From positions 133,018-197,017 of the forward strand of contig CAKZFX010000016.1 in NCBI GenBank assembly GCA_936908745.1: a stretch of 64,000 bases of DNA. Direction: 5' to 3'. How positions within the stretch are numbered: position 1 is the stretch's first letter; each line of letters opens with the position of its first letter. Shown here piece by piece: positions 51,129 to 58,899 of the stretch. The notes below the pieces were generated by a model. That model was given only the letters and a program-made list of their open reading frames with translations, had not been told where the DNA came from and searched no databases. Made by a program: the position numbers and the translations under genes. This stretch comes from an uncultured Chitinophagaceae bacterium. Lineage in GTDB: Bacteria > Bacteroidota > Bacteroidia > Chitinophagales > Chitinophagaceae.

Positions 51129-51160
51129 TCTTTGCGTGAATCTTTGCTTCTTTGCGGTGA
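51129..51160. repeat. Right arm of the CGCAAAG repeat flanking GxxExxY
   Basis: TCTTTGCG (51129-51136), then TTCTTTGCGGTG (51148-51159). It is inverted relative to 50708-50740 and ends about ten bases before the next start codon. Confidence 0.75.
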
Positions 51161-51169
51161 AAAATCTTT

Positions 51170-52135
51170 ATGCAATCATTCGAACTGCTATCCAAAAAAT
51201 TTGGCCTTCATTTTGAGCAACCGCATTTTCCTGCGGAGCCGTCGACGCTGTATGCGCCGAACGATTATTTTTTGAATATGGGTGGCAAACGCATCCGCCC
51301 GGTGCTTTGCCTGATGGGCAATGAACTCTTTGATGAGATCACGCCTTCGGCATGGCAGGTAGCTACGGCCATAGAACTGTTTCACAACTTCACACTGATC
51401 CACGACGACATTATGGACAATGCGCCGCTGCGCAGGGGCATGGAAACCATACATGCCAGGTACGGTTCAAACACAGCCATTCTTGCCGGTGATGTGATGC
51501 TGATCCGTTCTTACGACTACCTCAATAAAGTGGATCCCGCTTTTATACATCCAATTCTTGATCTGTTTAACAAAACAGCAAGGGAAGTATGCGAAGGCCA
51601 GCAATATGATATTGATTTTGAAAAGCAGGAAAATGTAACGCTGGACCAATACCTGCGGATGATAGAATTGAAAACATCGGTATTGTTAGCTGCCAGTTTA
51701 AAAATGGGTTCGATTCTCGGCGGGGCTGGAGAACGGAATCAAAACCTGCTCTACGAGTTTGGTAAAAAATTAGGCATCGCCTTCCAGGTGCAGGATGATT
51801 ATTTAGATGCGTTTGGTAATCCTGAAAAATTTGGTAAACAGGTCGGGGGTGATATTGTGGCCAATAAAAAAACCTTCCTCCTGATCCATGCGCTGGAAAC
51901 CTGCAGCCCGCAACAAAAAGAAAAATTGCAACAACTATTACAAGGTAAGGACGAAAATAAAGTGGAACAAACCTTACAACTCTTCCGTGAATGCGGTGTG
52001 GATGAATGGGCTTTGCACTTAAAAGATAAATTCTTCAATGAAGCGATGGCACATCTCGAAGACATTGCGGTGCTCTCCAAACGAAAACAGCCCCTTGCGG
52101 AGCTGTCAAAATTCCTGATACAAAGAGACCATTAA
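51170..52135 (+). CDS. Trans-polyprenyl diphosphate synthase
   Basis: The 321-residue prenyltransferase has GGKRIRPVLCLMGNELF (38-54), the first Asp-rich motif DDIMD (79-83) followed by NAPLRRG, and the second motif DDYLD (209-213) in FQVQDDYLDAFGNPEKFG with the trailing GGDIVANKKTFL. It elongates allylic diphosphates with isopentenyl diphosphate. The residues before the first motif that set chain length are not diagnostic here, so farnesyl/geranylgeranyl versus longer chains is open. The 3' end overlaps a convergent gene by four bases. Confidence 0.94.
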   Translation: MQSFELLSKKFGLHFEQPHFPAEPSTLYAPNDYFLNMGGKRIRPVLCLMGNELFDEITPSAWQVATAIELFHNFTLIHDDIMDNAPLRRGMETIHARYGSNTAILAGDVMLIRSYDYLNKVDPAFIHPILDLFNKTAREVCEGQQYDIDFEKQENVTLDQYLRMIELKTSVLLAASLKMGSILGGAGERNQNLLYEFGKKLGIAFQVQDDYLDAFGNPEKFGKQVGGDIVANKKTFLLIHALETCSPQQKEKLQQLLQGKDENKVEQTLQLFRECGVDEWALHLKDKFFNEAMAHLEDIAVLSKRKQPLAELSKFLIQRDH

Positions 52136-52497
52136 ACATAGGTTGTTGTAATATCAAAACCATGTGCGATACACATCCCGATAATTACTAAGTCGATCAG
52201 CAGGCTGAAAAAGAAAACCGGAATCGTGATCTTCGTTGGCAGCGCTGCAAGGTTGGTCACCAATGTCATACCCATAGCCGCGATGGCAAAAGGCCAGAAG
52301 ATGAAATTATTGCCGGACAGCAGCACCGCCGCAATAGTGATAATGGTGAAAACGCAACCATGACCTACCACACCGATGGCCAGCCATAAAAAACGGCTTT
52401 GTTCCTGTTGGTCGCACCAGTTAATAAATTTTTTCCAGGGATTGACAGTGGCGGCTTGTTTATAAGCAGGAGTATAAGATTGTTGAAGCGTATTCAT
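52132..52497 (-). CDS. Membrane protein of unknown function
   Basis: From the ATG at 52497 the 121-residue product has a soluble N-terminal 40 residues (TLQQSYTPAYKQAATVNPWK). Three membrane helices follow: FLWLAIGVVGHGCVFTIITI, FIFWPFAIAAMGMTLVTNLA and IPVFFFSLLIDLVIIGMCIA. It has a conserved-looking Trp-x3-Phe-x2-Trp-Cys segment before the first helix. No function is recognised. It is convergent with the prenyl synthase and divergent from the permease. Confidence 0.7.
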   Translation of the reverse strand: MNTLQQSYTPAYKQAATVNPWKKFINWCDQQEQSRFLWLAIGVVGHGCVFTIITIAAVLLSGNNFIFWPFAIAAMGMTLVTNLAALPTKITIPVFFFSLLIDLVIIGMCIAHGFDITTTYV

Positions 52498-52669
52498 ATA
52501 GTTTGATTTATAAGGCAAAAGTGGACCATTGCCGGCTTTGGCGGCATGACGCCCGTTTGCCTACAGACTGATTTTAATCAATGACCATACCGGGCTTAAA
52601 AAAGTGGGGAATAAAATCGGTTGGCATTCAATTTTTTGCCTATTTTGAACGACAAAAACCAACTAACTG

Positions 52670-54316
52670 ATGGCAAATCAACTGTTCAGGAAAAAATCAA
52701 TTCCTCATATTTTAAAGGAAGCCGAAGCCGGTTTGGGTGACGGGCATTCCATCGGGTTGAAAAAAGTGCTGGGAGTTCGCGACCTTACTTTTTTTGGTGT
52801 GGCCGCGGTGATCGGTGCCGGTATCTTTAGCGGTATTGGTTCGGCCGCTTCCAATGGAGGCCCCGGCGTTATTTTCCTTTATATATTCACAGCCGTTGCC
52901 TGTGGTTTTGCGGCTTTGTGTTATGCTGAATTTGCTTCTACCGTTCCGGTTTCGGGAAGCGCTTATACCTATTCTTATGTAGCTTTCGGTGAAATTTTTG
53001 CGTGGATCATTGGTTGGGATCTCTTGATGGAATATGCGATTGGTAATATTGCCGTTGCTATTTCATGGAGTGATTATTTTACCCGGCTGCTGACTTCGGC
53101 GGGTATGCATATTCCTGACTGGATGACGATGGATTACATGACGGCGAAAGCAGGCGCAACAGCCGAAGCTGTTTCTGCATGGACCAATGCTCCGCAAATA
53201 GGCGGTCTTCGCCTGATCATGGACATTCCTGCATTGTGTATTGTATTACTCATTACGTATATCGTTTTCCGTGGTATCAGGGAATCACGTTCAGCAAGTA
53301 ACCTGATGGTAATTATTAAGCTGGCCGTTATCTTCCTGGTCATTGTTTTAGGTGCCTTTTATGTGAATGCCGACAACTGGTCTCCGTTTACACCGGAAGG
53401 TTTTGGCGGTATTATGAAAGGTGTGTCAGCTGTATTCTTTGCCTATATCGGTTTTGATGCGATTTCTACAACTGCTGAAGAATGTAAAAACCCACAGCGT
53501 GACCTTCCAAAAGGTATGATCAATTCGCTGATTATTTGCACCGTGGTTTATGTGTTGCTGGCGTTAGTGCTGACAGGTATGGTTAACTATAAAACATTGA
53601 ACGTAGGCGATCCGCTGGCGATGGTATTTGATGCGCATGGTTTGAAATTTATTTCCGGTGTGGTGGCAGTGAGTGCGATCATCGCAACGGCAAGTGTATT
53701 ACTCGTATTCCAGATGGGGCAACCTCGTATCTGGATGAGCATGAGCCGTGATGGTTTATTGCCAAAAATTTTCTCCCGCATACATCCTAAATACGGTACG
53801 CCTTCTTTCTCTACCATCCTCACTGGTATCGTGGTGGCTGTGCCAGCCTTGTTCTTAAACCTTGGCGAAGTGCTTTCACTGACAAGTATTGGAACACTGT
53901 TTGCGTTTGTGCTGGTATGCGGTGGCGTATTGGCATTGCAAATGCAAAAGGACAGGCCTGAAAGCAAATTCAAAGTGCCGTATATCAATGCGCAGTTTAT
54001 TTACCCGGTGTTGCTGCTGGTTGGTATCGTTATTGTGCAAACACAGGTGCCTTCGCATTTTGCCAGCGATATCTGGACAAAAGATACATGGCCGATGGCG
54101 ATATTCTGGCTGATCACGATTGTATTAGCTGTACTGGCTTATATCCATCGTTTTTCATTGATCCCTGTATTGGGTATGGTAAGCTGTTTTTACCTGATGG
54201 CGCAGGAGACGCATAAAGTATGGATGCGTTTTATGATCTGGCTGGCCCTCGGTTTGGTGGTTTATTTCCTATATAGCTATACGCACAGTAAACTGGCGAA
54301 GAAGAGCACAGAATAA
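52670..54316 (+). CDS. APC-superfamily amino acid permease
   Basis: The 548-residue protein has about 12-13 transmembrane helices and the APC motifs. They are LKKVLGVRDLTFFGVAAVIG with GAGIFSGIG in helix 1, CYAEFASTVPVSGSAYTYSY in helix 3, and AVFFAYIGFDAISTTAEECK in helix 6. A cationic amino-acid transporter (CAT-like) relationship is likely from VIGAGIF and NPQRDLPKGM. It imports amino acids with cation symport or exchange in the inner membrane. It has a TATTTTG-type -7 at 52641 and a terminator hairpin downstream. Confidence 0.95.
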   Translation: MANQLFRKKSIPHILKEAEAGLGDGHSIGLKKVLGVRDLTFFGVAAVIGAGIFSGIGSAASNGGPGVIFLYIFTAVACGFAALCYAEFASTVPVSGSAYTYSYVAFGEIFAWIIGWDLLMEYAIGNIAVAISWSDYFTRLLTSAGMHIPDWMTMDYMTAKAGATAEAVSAWTNAPQIGGLRLIMDIPALCIVLLITYIVFRGIRESRSASNLMVIIKLAVIFLVIVLGAFYVNADNWSPFTPEGFGGIMKGVSAVFFAYIGFDAISTTAEECKNPQRDLPKGMINSLIICTVVYVLLALVLTGMVNYKTLNVGDPLAMVFDAHGLKFISGVVAVSAIIATASVLLVFQMGQPRIWMSMSRDGLLPKIFSRIHPKYGTPSFSTILTGIVVAVPALFLNLGEVLSLTSIGTLFAFVLVCGGVLALQMQKDRPESKFKVPYINAQFIYPVLLLVGIVIVQTQVPSHFASDIWTKDTWPMAIFWLITIVLAVLAYIHRFSLIPVLGMVSCFYLMAQETHKVWMRFMIWLALGLVVYFLYSYTHSKLAKKSTE

Positions 54317-54335
54317 TCACTCCTTATAATTATTG

Positions 54336-54343
54336 TAACTTTG
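54336..54343 (+). promoter_or_regulatory. -7 element of the Smr gene
   Basis: TAACTTTG fits the consensus and ends one base before the hairpin at 54344. Confidence 0.6.
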
Positions 54344-54384
54344 CCCCGGCTTTTCTGCTGATTTAAACAGGAAGCCGGGGTTTT
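54344..54384 (+). terminator. Hairpin between the permease and Smr genes
   Basis: CCCCGGCTT (54344-54352) pairs with AAGCCGGGG (54372-54380) and is followed by TTTTATATG. It can terminate the permease mRNA. The transcript from 54336 would also start within it, so it might act as a leader hairpin. Confidence 0.7.
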
Positions 54385-54386
54385 AT

Positions 54387-55409
54387 ATGAAATACCAGGT
54401 AGGTGATATTGTGTTGATCCAGCATTCCAACGAGGAAGGACAGGTGGTGGACATCATCAATGACAAAATGCTGATGGTGGATGTGAAAGGAGTGAAATTT
54501 CCTGTTTACATGGACCAGGTTGATTTCCCTTATTTCAAACGATTTACGGAAAAAAAGATCGTTCCCGATAAAAAGAAAGATAAAATCTACATTGATGACC
54601 TGCGCAAAGAAAAAGTGCAGCCGAAAGAGCGTGTTGTGGATGGCGTGTGGCTTACTTTCTTGCCCGTGATGGACACAGATGAATTTGGCGACGAAGTGGT
54701 GGAAGAACTGAAACTGCATTTGGTAAACAGGACAGAAACGCCTTACCAGTTTACCTACAAACTGAATTTCTTTGGTAAAACAGACCTGGAATTAAAAAAC
54801 CAGATACGTGCGTTTGAGGATTTCTATTTACAGGATATCCCTTTTTCTGATCTCAATGATAATCCAAGTTTTGATTTTGATTTTTCTTTATTGAAACCCG
54901 AAAAGAACAAGGCCGAACATTTTGAAGCATCACTGCGGTTGAAGCCCAAACAACTCTTTGCCAAGATAGAAGAGCTGCGCAAAAAGAATCAGGCAACATT
55001 TTCACATCGTTTGTTTGAAAACTATCCTGATCAGCAAATAGAAGACAAGGTAGAGTTGGGACGCCTGGCGGCCAAAGGCTACAAAGTATATGATGCCAGC
55101 AAAGGACGCCAGCACCTGGAGCCTGCACGTTCGGTGGTTGACCTGCATATTGAAAAGATAACCAACGACTGGAAACATTTAAGCAATTTTGAGATCGTTT
55201 CCCTGCAATTAAAAACCTTTGAGAAATACTACGACCTCGCCTTGGCGCATCGCCAGCCTTCATTGATCGTTATACATGGCGTTGGTGAAGGTATATTACG
55301 GGATGAAATACACGCTATTCTTCGTTTGAAGAGAGAAGTAAAGTCTTTTGTCAATCAATATGACCCGAGATTCGGCTACGGAGCGACGGAGATTTTCTTA
55401 CAGTACTAA
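54387..55409 (+). CDS. DUF2027 and Smr-domain protein (MutS2-like C-terminus)
   Basis: The 340-residue protein begins with DUF2027 (MKYQVGDIVLIQHSNEEGQV), an SH3-like and beta-sandwich region. A coiled segment around residues 195-225 follows. The C-terminal Smr domain has VVDLHIEKIT (about 250) and the loop IVIHGVGEGILRDEIHAIL (about 292-310), with the HGxGxG motif. Smr domains are endonucleases that nick DNA or RNA in MutS2 and SmrB. The Leu-Asp-x-His-Gly/LDLH part is present here as VDLH. It is probably cytosolic; its target is unknown. It is a widespread Bacteroidota protein. Confidence 0.9.
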   Translation: MKYQVGDIVLIQHSNEEGQVVDIINDKMLMVDVKGVKFPVYMDQVDFPYFKRFTEKKIVPDKKKDKIYIDDLRKEKVQPKERVVDGVWLTFLPVMDTDEFGDEVVEELKLHLVNRTETPYQFTYKLNFFGKTDLELKNQIRAFEDFYLQDIPFSDLNDNPSFDFDFSLLKPEKNKAEHFEASLRLKPKQLFAKIEELRKKNQATFSHRLFENYPDQQIEDKVELGRLAAKGYKVYDASKGRQHLEPARSVVDLHIEKITNDWKHLSNFEIVSLQLKTFEKYYDLALAHRQPSLIVIHGVGEGILRDEIHAILRLKREVKSFVNQYDPRFGYGATEIFLQY

Positions 55410-55419
55410 ACTCTGATTG

Positions 55420-55580
55420 AAGTCGGGAGTCTTGAGTCGAGAGCCGGGAGTAGAGAAACGCAAGTTTTAAGTCAGGAGTTTTTAGTCTATGGTATAACTG
55501 GGGAGAAATATTTTGCCTCTTGCAGATTGCTAATTGTCTATTGGATTAAATTAGAAAATGGAAAGTGGAGAATGGGGTTG
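55420..55580. repeat. GAGTC heptamer tract and GGAGAATGG tract
   Basis: Bases 55420-55490 repeat GTCGGGAGTCTTGAGTCGAG-type units. Bases 55552-55580 have AAATGGAAAGTGGAGAATGG. A few more GACTAGAGACTCC units lie at 55710-55728. The gap 55410-55734 holds no other feature. Confidence 0.6.
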
Positions 55581-55734
55581 TTGTAGATAAGCGTTAGTAG
55601 GTTATTAATTAACTATTTACTAGTATGTAAGCAAGAGGTGCGATTTTAGAAATACGAAATACACGTATTAGTCATGAGTAAAGAGTATTGCGTTATCGAT
55701 CACTACTACCGACTAGAGACTCCAGACTATTTTG

Positions 55735-55742
55735 TATCTTTG
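55735..55742 (+). promoter_or_regulatory. -7 element of rnpB
   Basis: TATCTTTG fits the consensus and lies 24 bases before the P1 stem. Confidence 0.65.
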
Positions 55743-55765
55743 TATATTAATCTCTTTGAAATTCT

Positions 55766-56115
55766 TGCTACGGGCCAGGCTATCGCTTCTCGCCTCAGGC
55801 GAGAGGAGGAAAGTCCGGACAGCACAGAGCAATGTACCGGTGAAGAGCCGGGTCTCACTTCGGTGGGAACAGACAGTGCCACAGAAAATAACCTCATCCC
55901 AAAAGGATGAAAGGGTGAAAACGTGAGGTAAGAGCTCACGGCTTGCGGTGGCAACATCGCAGGCGGGTAAACCTTGCATGCTGAAATGCCACATAAACCA
56001 GCGCCTGAGAACTGCTCGTTCGATGCTGGAGGGTAGGCAGATGGATTCCAACAGCAATGTTGAGAACAGATAAATGATAGCCCACGACAGAATCCGGCTT
56101 ACCGGCTTGTAGTAT
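55766..56115 (+). ncRNA. rnpB: RNase P RNA (class A)
   Basis: The roughly 350-base RNA matures tRNA 5' ends with protein RnpA. Its signatures are all present in order: GAGGAAAGTCCGGAC near the 5' end (about 55803), ACAGAAAATAACC (about 55882), GGGTAAACC (about 55965), and the 3' ATGATAGCCCACGACAGAATCCGGCTTA. The P1 helix is closed by CTACGGGCC (55768-55776) with GGCTTGTAG (56104-56112) using two G-U pairs, which defines the ends. A perfect -7 element precedes it and a GC hairpin follows. Open frames across it are spurious. Confidence 0.97.
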
Positions 56116-56159
56116 CTCACCCCGGCCCCTCTCTTTATGGAGAGGGGAAGCGGCGAGAT
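56114..56159 (+). terminator. Long hairpin after rnpB
   Basis: CCCCTCTC (56126-56133) pairs with GAGAGGGG (56140-56147). An outer ATCTC/GAGAT (56114-56118 with 56155-56159) and CCG/CGG extend the stem. There is no T run. It matches the style of the dispersed CTCACCCCGGCCCCTCTC hairpins of Bacteroidota. Confidence 0.55.
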
Positions 56160-57067
56160 TAATGGGATAGGCTATTCCCGATATAACCACCGATCTCCAT
56201 CAGCCAGGCAATACCTAAATGAACCATCAACCCGCCAAAGATGGAACGAGTATTATACACAACAATTCCTAATAACAGTCCGCCGAAATAAGAACTGATA
56301 CATTCGCCCAGCGGTTTGCCAAAATGAATGCTGCAATAAAAACAGGCCATCGGCAGAATCGCATCTTTGCCCGCCCATTTAATAAATGCCAGCACTAAGA
56401 AACCACGGAAGAAAACTTCGATGGTAAAAAAATCGCTGCCGTAAGAAAGTTCAAATAAAACTTTTTGCCATCCGGATAAACCGGTGTGCTTCACCACGCT
56501 GTTGAGCTTTGGATACATGGCTAAAAAATCTGCCTGCGTGGAAGCGGCTGCGATTAATGGCAGCATGATCAGCAACATCAGCAGGTAAGGTGTCCATGTA
56601 ACGTTTTTTGTTTTCAAACCATAGAAAGGCTGGTCGTTGTCATATGTTTTCCAAATGACCAGCAATACAGTAATGGTTATCAGCAATAATAGCGGCCAGT
56701 AAAAAACATGTTGCCAGTAATTGTTTAAACCTGCATCATCTGAAATTTTTATATCAAATCCCAAGGATGCTTTTAAACCAAACAATGCAGCGCCGGTGAA
56801 CAGTAAAAAGACCAACTGCCGGTTGGTTATATATTTTTTCCGGCTCAAAAGTGTGTATAATAAATAAGGAATAGAAAAAGCAACCAGGTAAACACCAAAG
56901 CGCAAACCCCATCTTTCCAGTAACGGTGATACATTACTTATACTTTTGTCGATACCATAATGATAGTTGAAATAGATAAATACGGCAGTAAAAACAGTAG
57001 TAAGCAGCAATACATTTTTGTCCTGCTCTTTGAAATAATTACCTATGTATTTGATGATCTGCTTCAT
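56159..57067 (-). CDS. CPBP family intramembrane metalloprotease
   Basis: The 302-residue membrane protein has about eight helices and the CPBP (Abi/CAAX-like) arrangement. Motif 1 is reduced to EVFFRGFLVLAFI (usually EExxxR), motif 2 includes MACFYCSIHFGKP, and the last motif is LMVHLGIAWLMEIGG with the His. Residues expected to bind metal (Glu in EVFFRG, His in SIHFG and MVHLG) are in place, so a protease role in the inner membrane is plausible; the target is unknown. It converges on rnpB, separated by the long hairpin. Confidence 0.85.
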   Translation of the reverse strand: MKQIIKYIGNYFKEQDKNVLLLTTVFTAVFIYFNYHYGIDKSISNVSPLLERWGLRFGVYLVAFSIPYLLYTLLSRKKYITNRQLVFLLFTGAALFGLKASLGFDIKISDDAGLNNYWQHVFYWPLLLLITITVLLVIWKTYDNDQPFYGLKTKNVTWTPYLLMLLIMLPLIAAASTQADFLAMYPKLNSVVKHTGLSGWQKVLFELSYGSDFFTIEVFFRGFLVLAFIKWAGKDAILPMACFYCSIHFGKPLGECISSYFGGLLLGIVVYNTRSIFGGLMVHLGIAWLMEIGGYIGNSLSH

Positions 57068-57111
57068 CAGGGAGCAAAATAGTTCTTTTGTTATTCACCG
57101 AAGAGAGAATG

Positions 57112-57150
57112 TTAGTCGGGAGTCAATAGTCGAGAGTCGGGAGTCTTTCT
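57112..57150. repeat. GAGTC heptamer tract
   Basis: TTAGTCGGGAGTCAATAGTC followed by GAGAGTCGGGAGTC. It is a copy of the same family as 25250 and 55420. Confidence 0.6.
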
Positions 57151-57169
57151 TAAAGCGGGTAAATTATTA

Positions 57170-57312
57170 CAGGTTTGTATTTCTCTGTGATCCTCGGTTT
57201 TTCTGTGGCTCCCTGCAGGCAGGGGAGCATAGGAACATAGTAAAGCGGCTTTTGCAGCAACCAGAAAATTTAAGGATGTCTTTGTGTTTCTTTGTGCCTT
57301 CGTGGGAAATGT
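57170..57312. repeat. CACAAAG-family copies with CTGCC-type palindrome
   Basis: TTTCTCTGTGATCC..TTTTTCTGTGGCTCC is one right-half unit. CTCCCTGCAGGCAGGGGAG (57209-57226) is the palindrome. CTTTGTGTTTCTTTGTGCC..GTGGGAAAT is the second unit. The gap 57068-57335 has no gene. Confidence 0.65.
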
Positions 57313-57323
57313 TTTAATGACTT

Positions 57324-57331
57324 TATATTTG
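57324..57331 (+). promoter_or_regulatory. -7 element of the 57336 gene
   Basis: TATATTTG fits fully and ends four bases before the ATG, so a leaderless mRNA is expected. Confidence 0.7.
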
Positions 57332-57335
57332 TAAC

Positions 57336-58166
57336 ATGCGACTGACTGTTTGTTTTTTGCTGATCTTATTTTCTGCCTGTAAAGCAAAGCTTTCTGAAAG
57401 GCAACAAGCTTTGAAAGACATTGAAGGAAACTGGCTCATTGTTTTTCCTGATCATAACGGGCTGACGGCAAAACCGCAAAAGGAAGCCTATGGAAAAGCG
57501 CAGGATTCCATCGTTTCACTAATGGGTTTAAAATTGATCTCATTTGAAAAAGACGGGTTGTTCAGGCAGATAGACAGTGTTTACTCCAAAGGCCGTTGGG
57601 AATTGACGGATGATATGAAAATCCGTATTCACCAGGGAGGTGAGGGTTTTGCCCCTTTTGAAGCAGGATTAGTTTCTTATAAAGACAGCGTACTGAAGAT
57701 AGAAGAAGTGATCAGGTATAAAAACTATAAGTTCCCCATTGTATGGAATTTAAAAAGAATGGGAAAAGGAGAGGTCGCTGCTTTATTTGCTGCTTCTGCT
57801 AACAACTGGCGGCAAATACCCAAACAACCAGAAACAGAAGCGCAACTGGTGCAACGTGTGAAAGCCATGCTGAATTATTATAGTTCGTATTATCACATGG
57901 TGGCCAGGGAAGCAAGCTATTTTATTCCCTTACGAACCCCGTTGCCGTTCAGATTTTACCAGCATGCGATCGGGTTGCAGTCATTGGATAGCCGTAAAGA
58001 TTTTCAGCAGCTGTTTTATGATTCCACGCAGGCGGCAAGGGCACATTATTTAGTAGAGGCGGCCATTAACCGTAGTCGTTTTCCCGGTACTTCGCAAAAC
58101 TATGTACATGAATACGCTGCTTACATGGAAATACTTGCAAAAGAAATAGAACAAATCGGTAAATAG
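57336..58166 (+). CDS. Lipoprotein of unknown function
   Basis: The 276-residue product has an SPII signal (MRLTVCFLLILFSAC, Cys15). Residues 25-130 look like a lipocalin-type strand set (DIEGNWLIVFPDHNGLTAKP, LISFEKDGLFRQIDSVYSKG, RWELTDDMKIRIHQGGEGFA). The C-terminal half is helical (AQLVQRVKAMLNYYSSYYHM) with many aromatic residues. No enzyme motif is seen. It begins directly at the edge of a repeat block from a leaderless promoter and converges with the next lipoprotein, 13 bases away. Confidence 0.8.
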   Translation: MRLTVCFLLILFSACKAKLSERQQALKDIEGNWLIVFPDHNGLTAKPQKEAYGKAQDSIVSLMGLKLISFEKDGLFRQIDSVYSKGRWELTDDMKIRIHQGGEGFAPFEAGLVSYKDSVLKIEEVIRYKNYKFPIVWNLKRMGKGEVAALFAASANNWRQIPKQPETEAQLVQRVKAMLNYYSSYYHMVAREASYFIPLRTPLPFRFYQHAIGLQSLDSRKDFQQLFYDSTQAARAHYLVEAAINRSRFPGTSQNYVHEYAAYMEILAKEIEQIGK

Positions 58167-58179
58167 TTTCTCCCGGAAC

Positions 58180-58899
58180 TTATTGCAGTATTACTTTGAT
58201 CAGTGTGGACACCTGTTGTACTTTCAATACAGGAGGGCCATAGTAACCGGCACGTTCAGACCTGTATTTCACCACACCCAGCCCCGGTTTATAAATCACC
58301 TGGTCGGTGCGGGAGAAAGGCGCCTTTTTCTCAAAGAGAATGCAGTCGTTGAAATTACCAGCCGGCGTGCTGATCGTTCCGGTGAGTTTCACCGAACGGC
58401 CTTGCGCCGCATTGTCCTCGAAGCTGGTGAGGTAACGTAAAGAATCGCCTTCAAAAAGACTGTATTCTTTTTTAACGTCCATCATCGGTTCGGGCGCAAA
58501 CAAACGGTATTGAGGTAAGAAGATAGTTGAATCATTCGCATAAAGCATATCCGGCAAACCCACTTCCACATTGTTCTTTTCCCACCAGATCAGGTCGTCA
58601 GGCTGTGACTTATATGTTTTGGTAAAACGCAGCGTGTCGTATTGCACACGTACAAATACACCATCGTTGAAAACAGAATCCTCATAGATCCAGCTATTGT
58701 AAACCGAAAGGGGGATGATGCCGCAACATTTTTTCAGGTAACTGACCTGGGTGACATCTTCATCGTTGTAAACACGGCCCGCAGGGTTCTGTGTTTGTAA
58801 GATACAAGGTTCAGGGGCTGGTACCGGGTCAACCTTTTCTTTTTTGCAGGCAAAAAGGAAAAGGCAGGCCATTAGCAGGGTTGTGGTAGTTCGGTTCAA
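58180..58899 (-). CDS. Lipoprotein of unknown function with TTG start
   Basis: The 239-residue product needs a TTG start at 58899 (MNRTTTTLLMACLFLFAC, lipobox LFAC, Cys18). An in-frame stop lies shortly upstream, and the next ATG (58872) would leave an unusually short, uncharged signal. The mature part has a Lys-rich linker and several Cys (PCILQTQNPAGRVYN, YLKKCCGIIPLS, NDCILFEKK). It ends with an aromatic strand set. No family is recognised. Confidence 0.75.
   Translation of the reverse strand: MNRTTTTLLMACLFLFACKKEKVDPVPAPEPCILQTQNPAGRVYNDEDVTQVSYLKKCCGIIPLSVYNSWIYEDSVFNDGVFVRVQYDTLRFTKTYKSQPDDLIWWEKNNVEVGLPDMLYANDSTIFLPQYRLFAPEPMMDVKKEYSLFEGDSLRYLTSFEDNAAQGRSVKLTGTISTPAGNFNDCILFEKKAPFSRTDQVIYKPGLGVVKYRSERAGYYGPPVLKVQQVSTLIKVILQ

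Noticed and set aside
55674..55910. 78-codon open frame on the plus strand
   Set aside because: It lies over the 5' half of RNase P RNA and its promoter, with no protein-like pattern.
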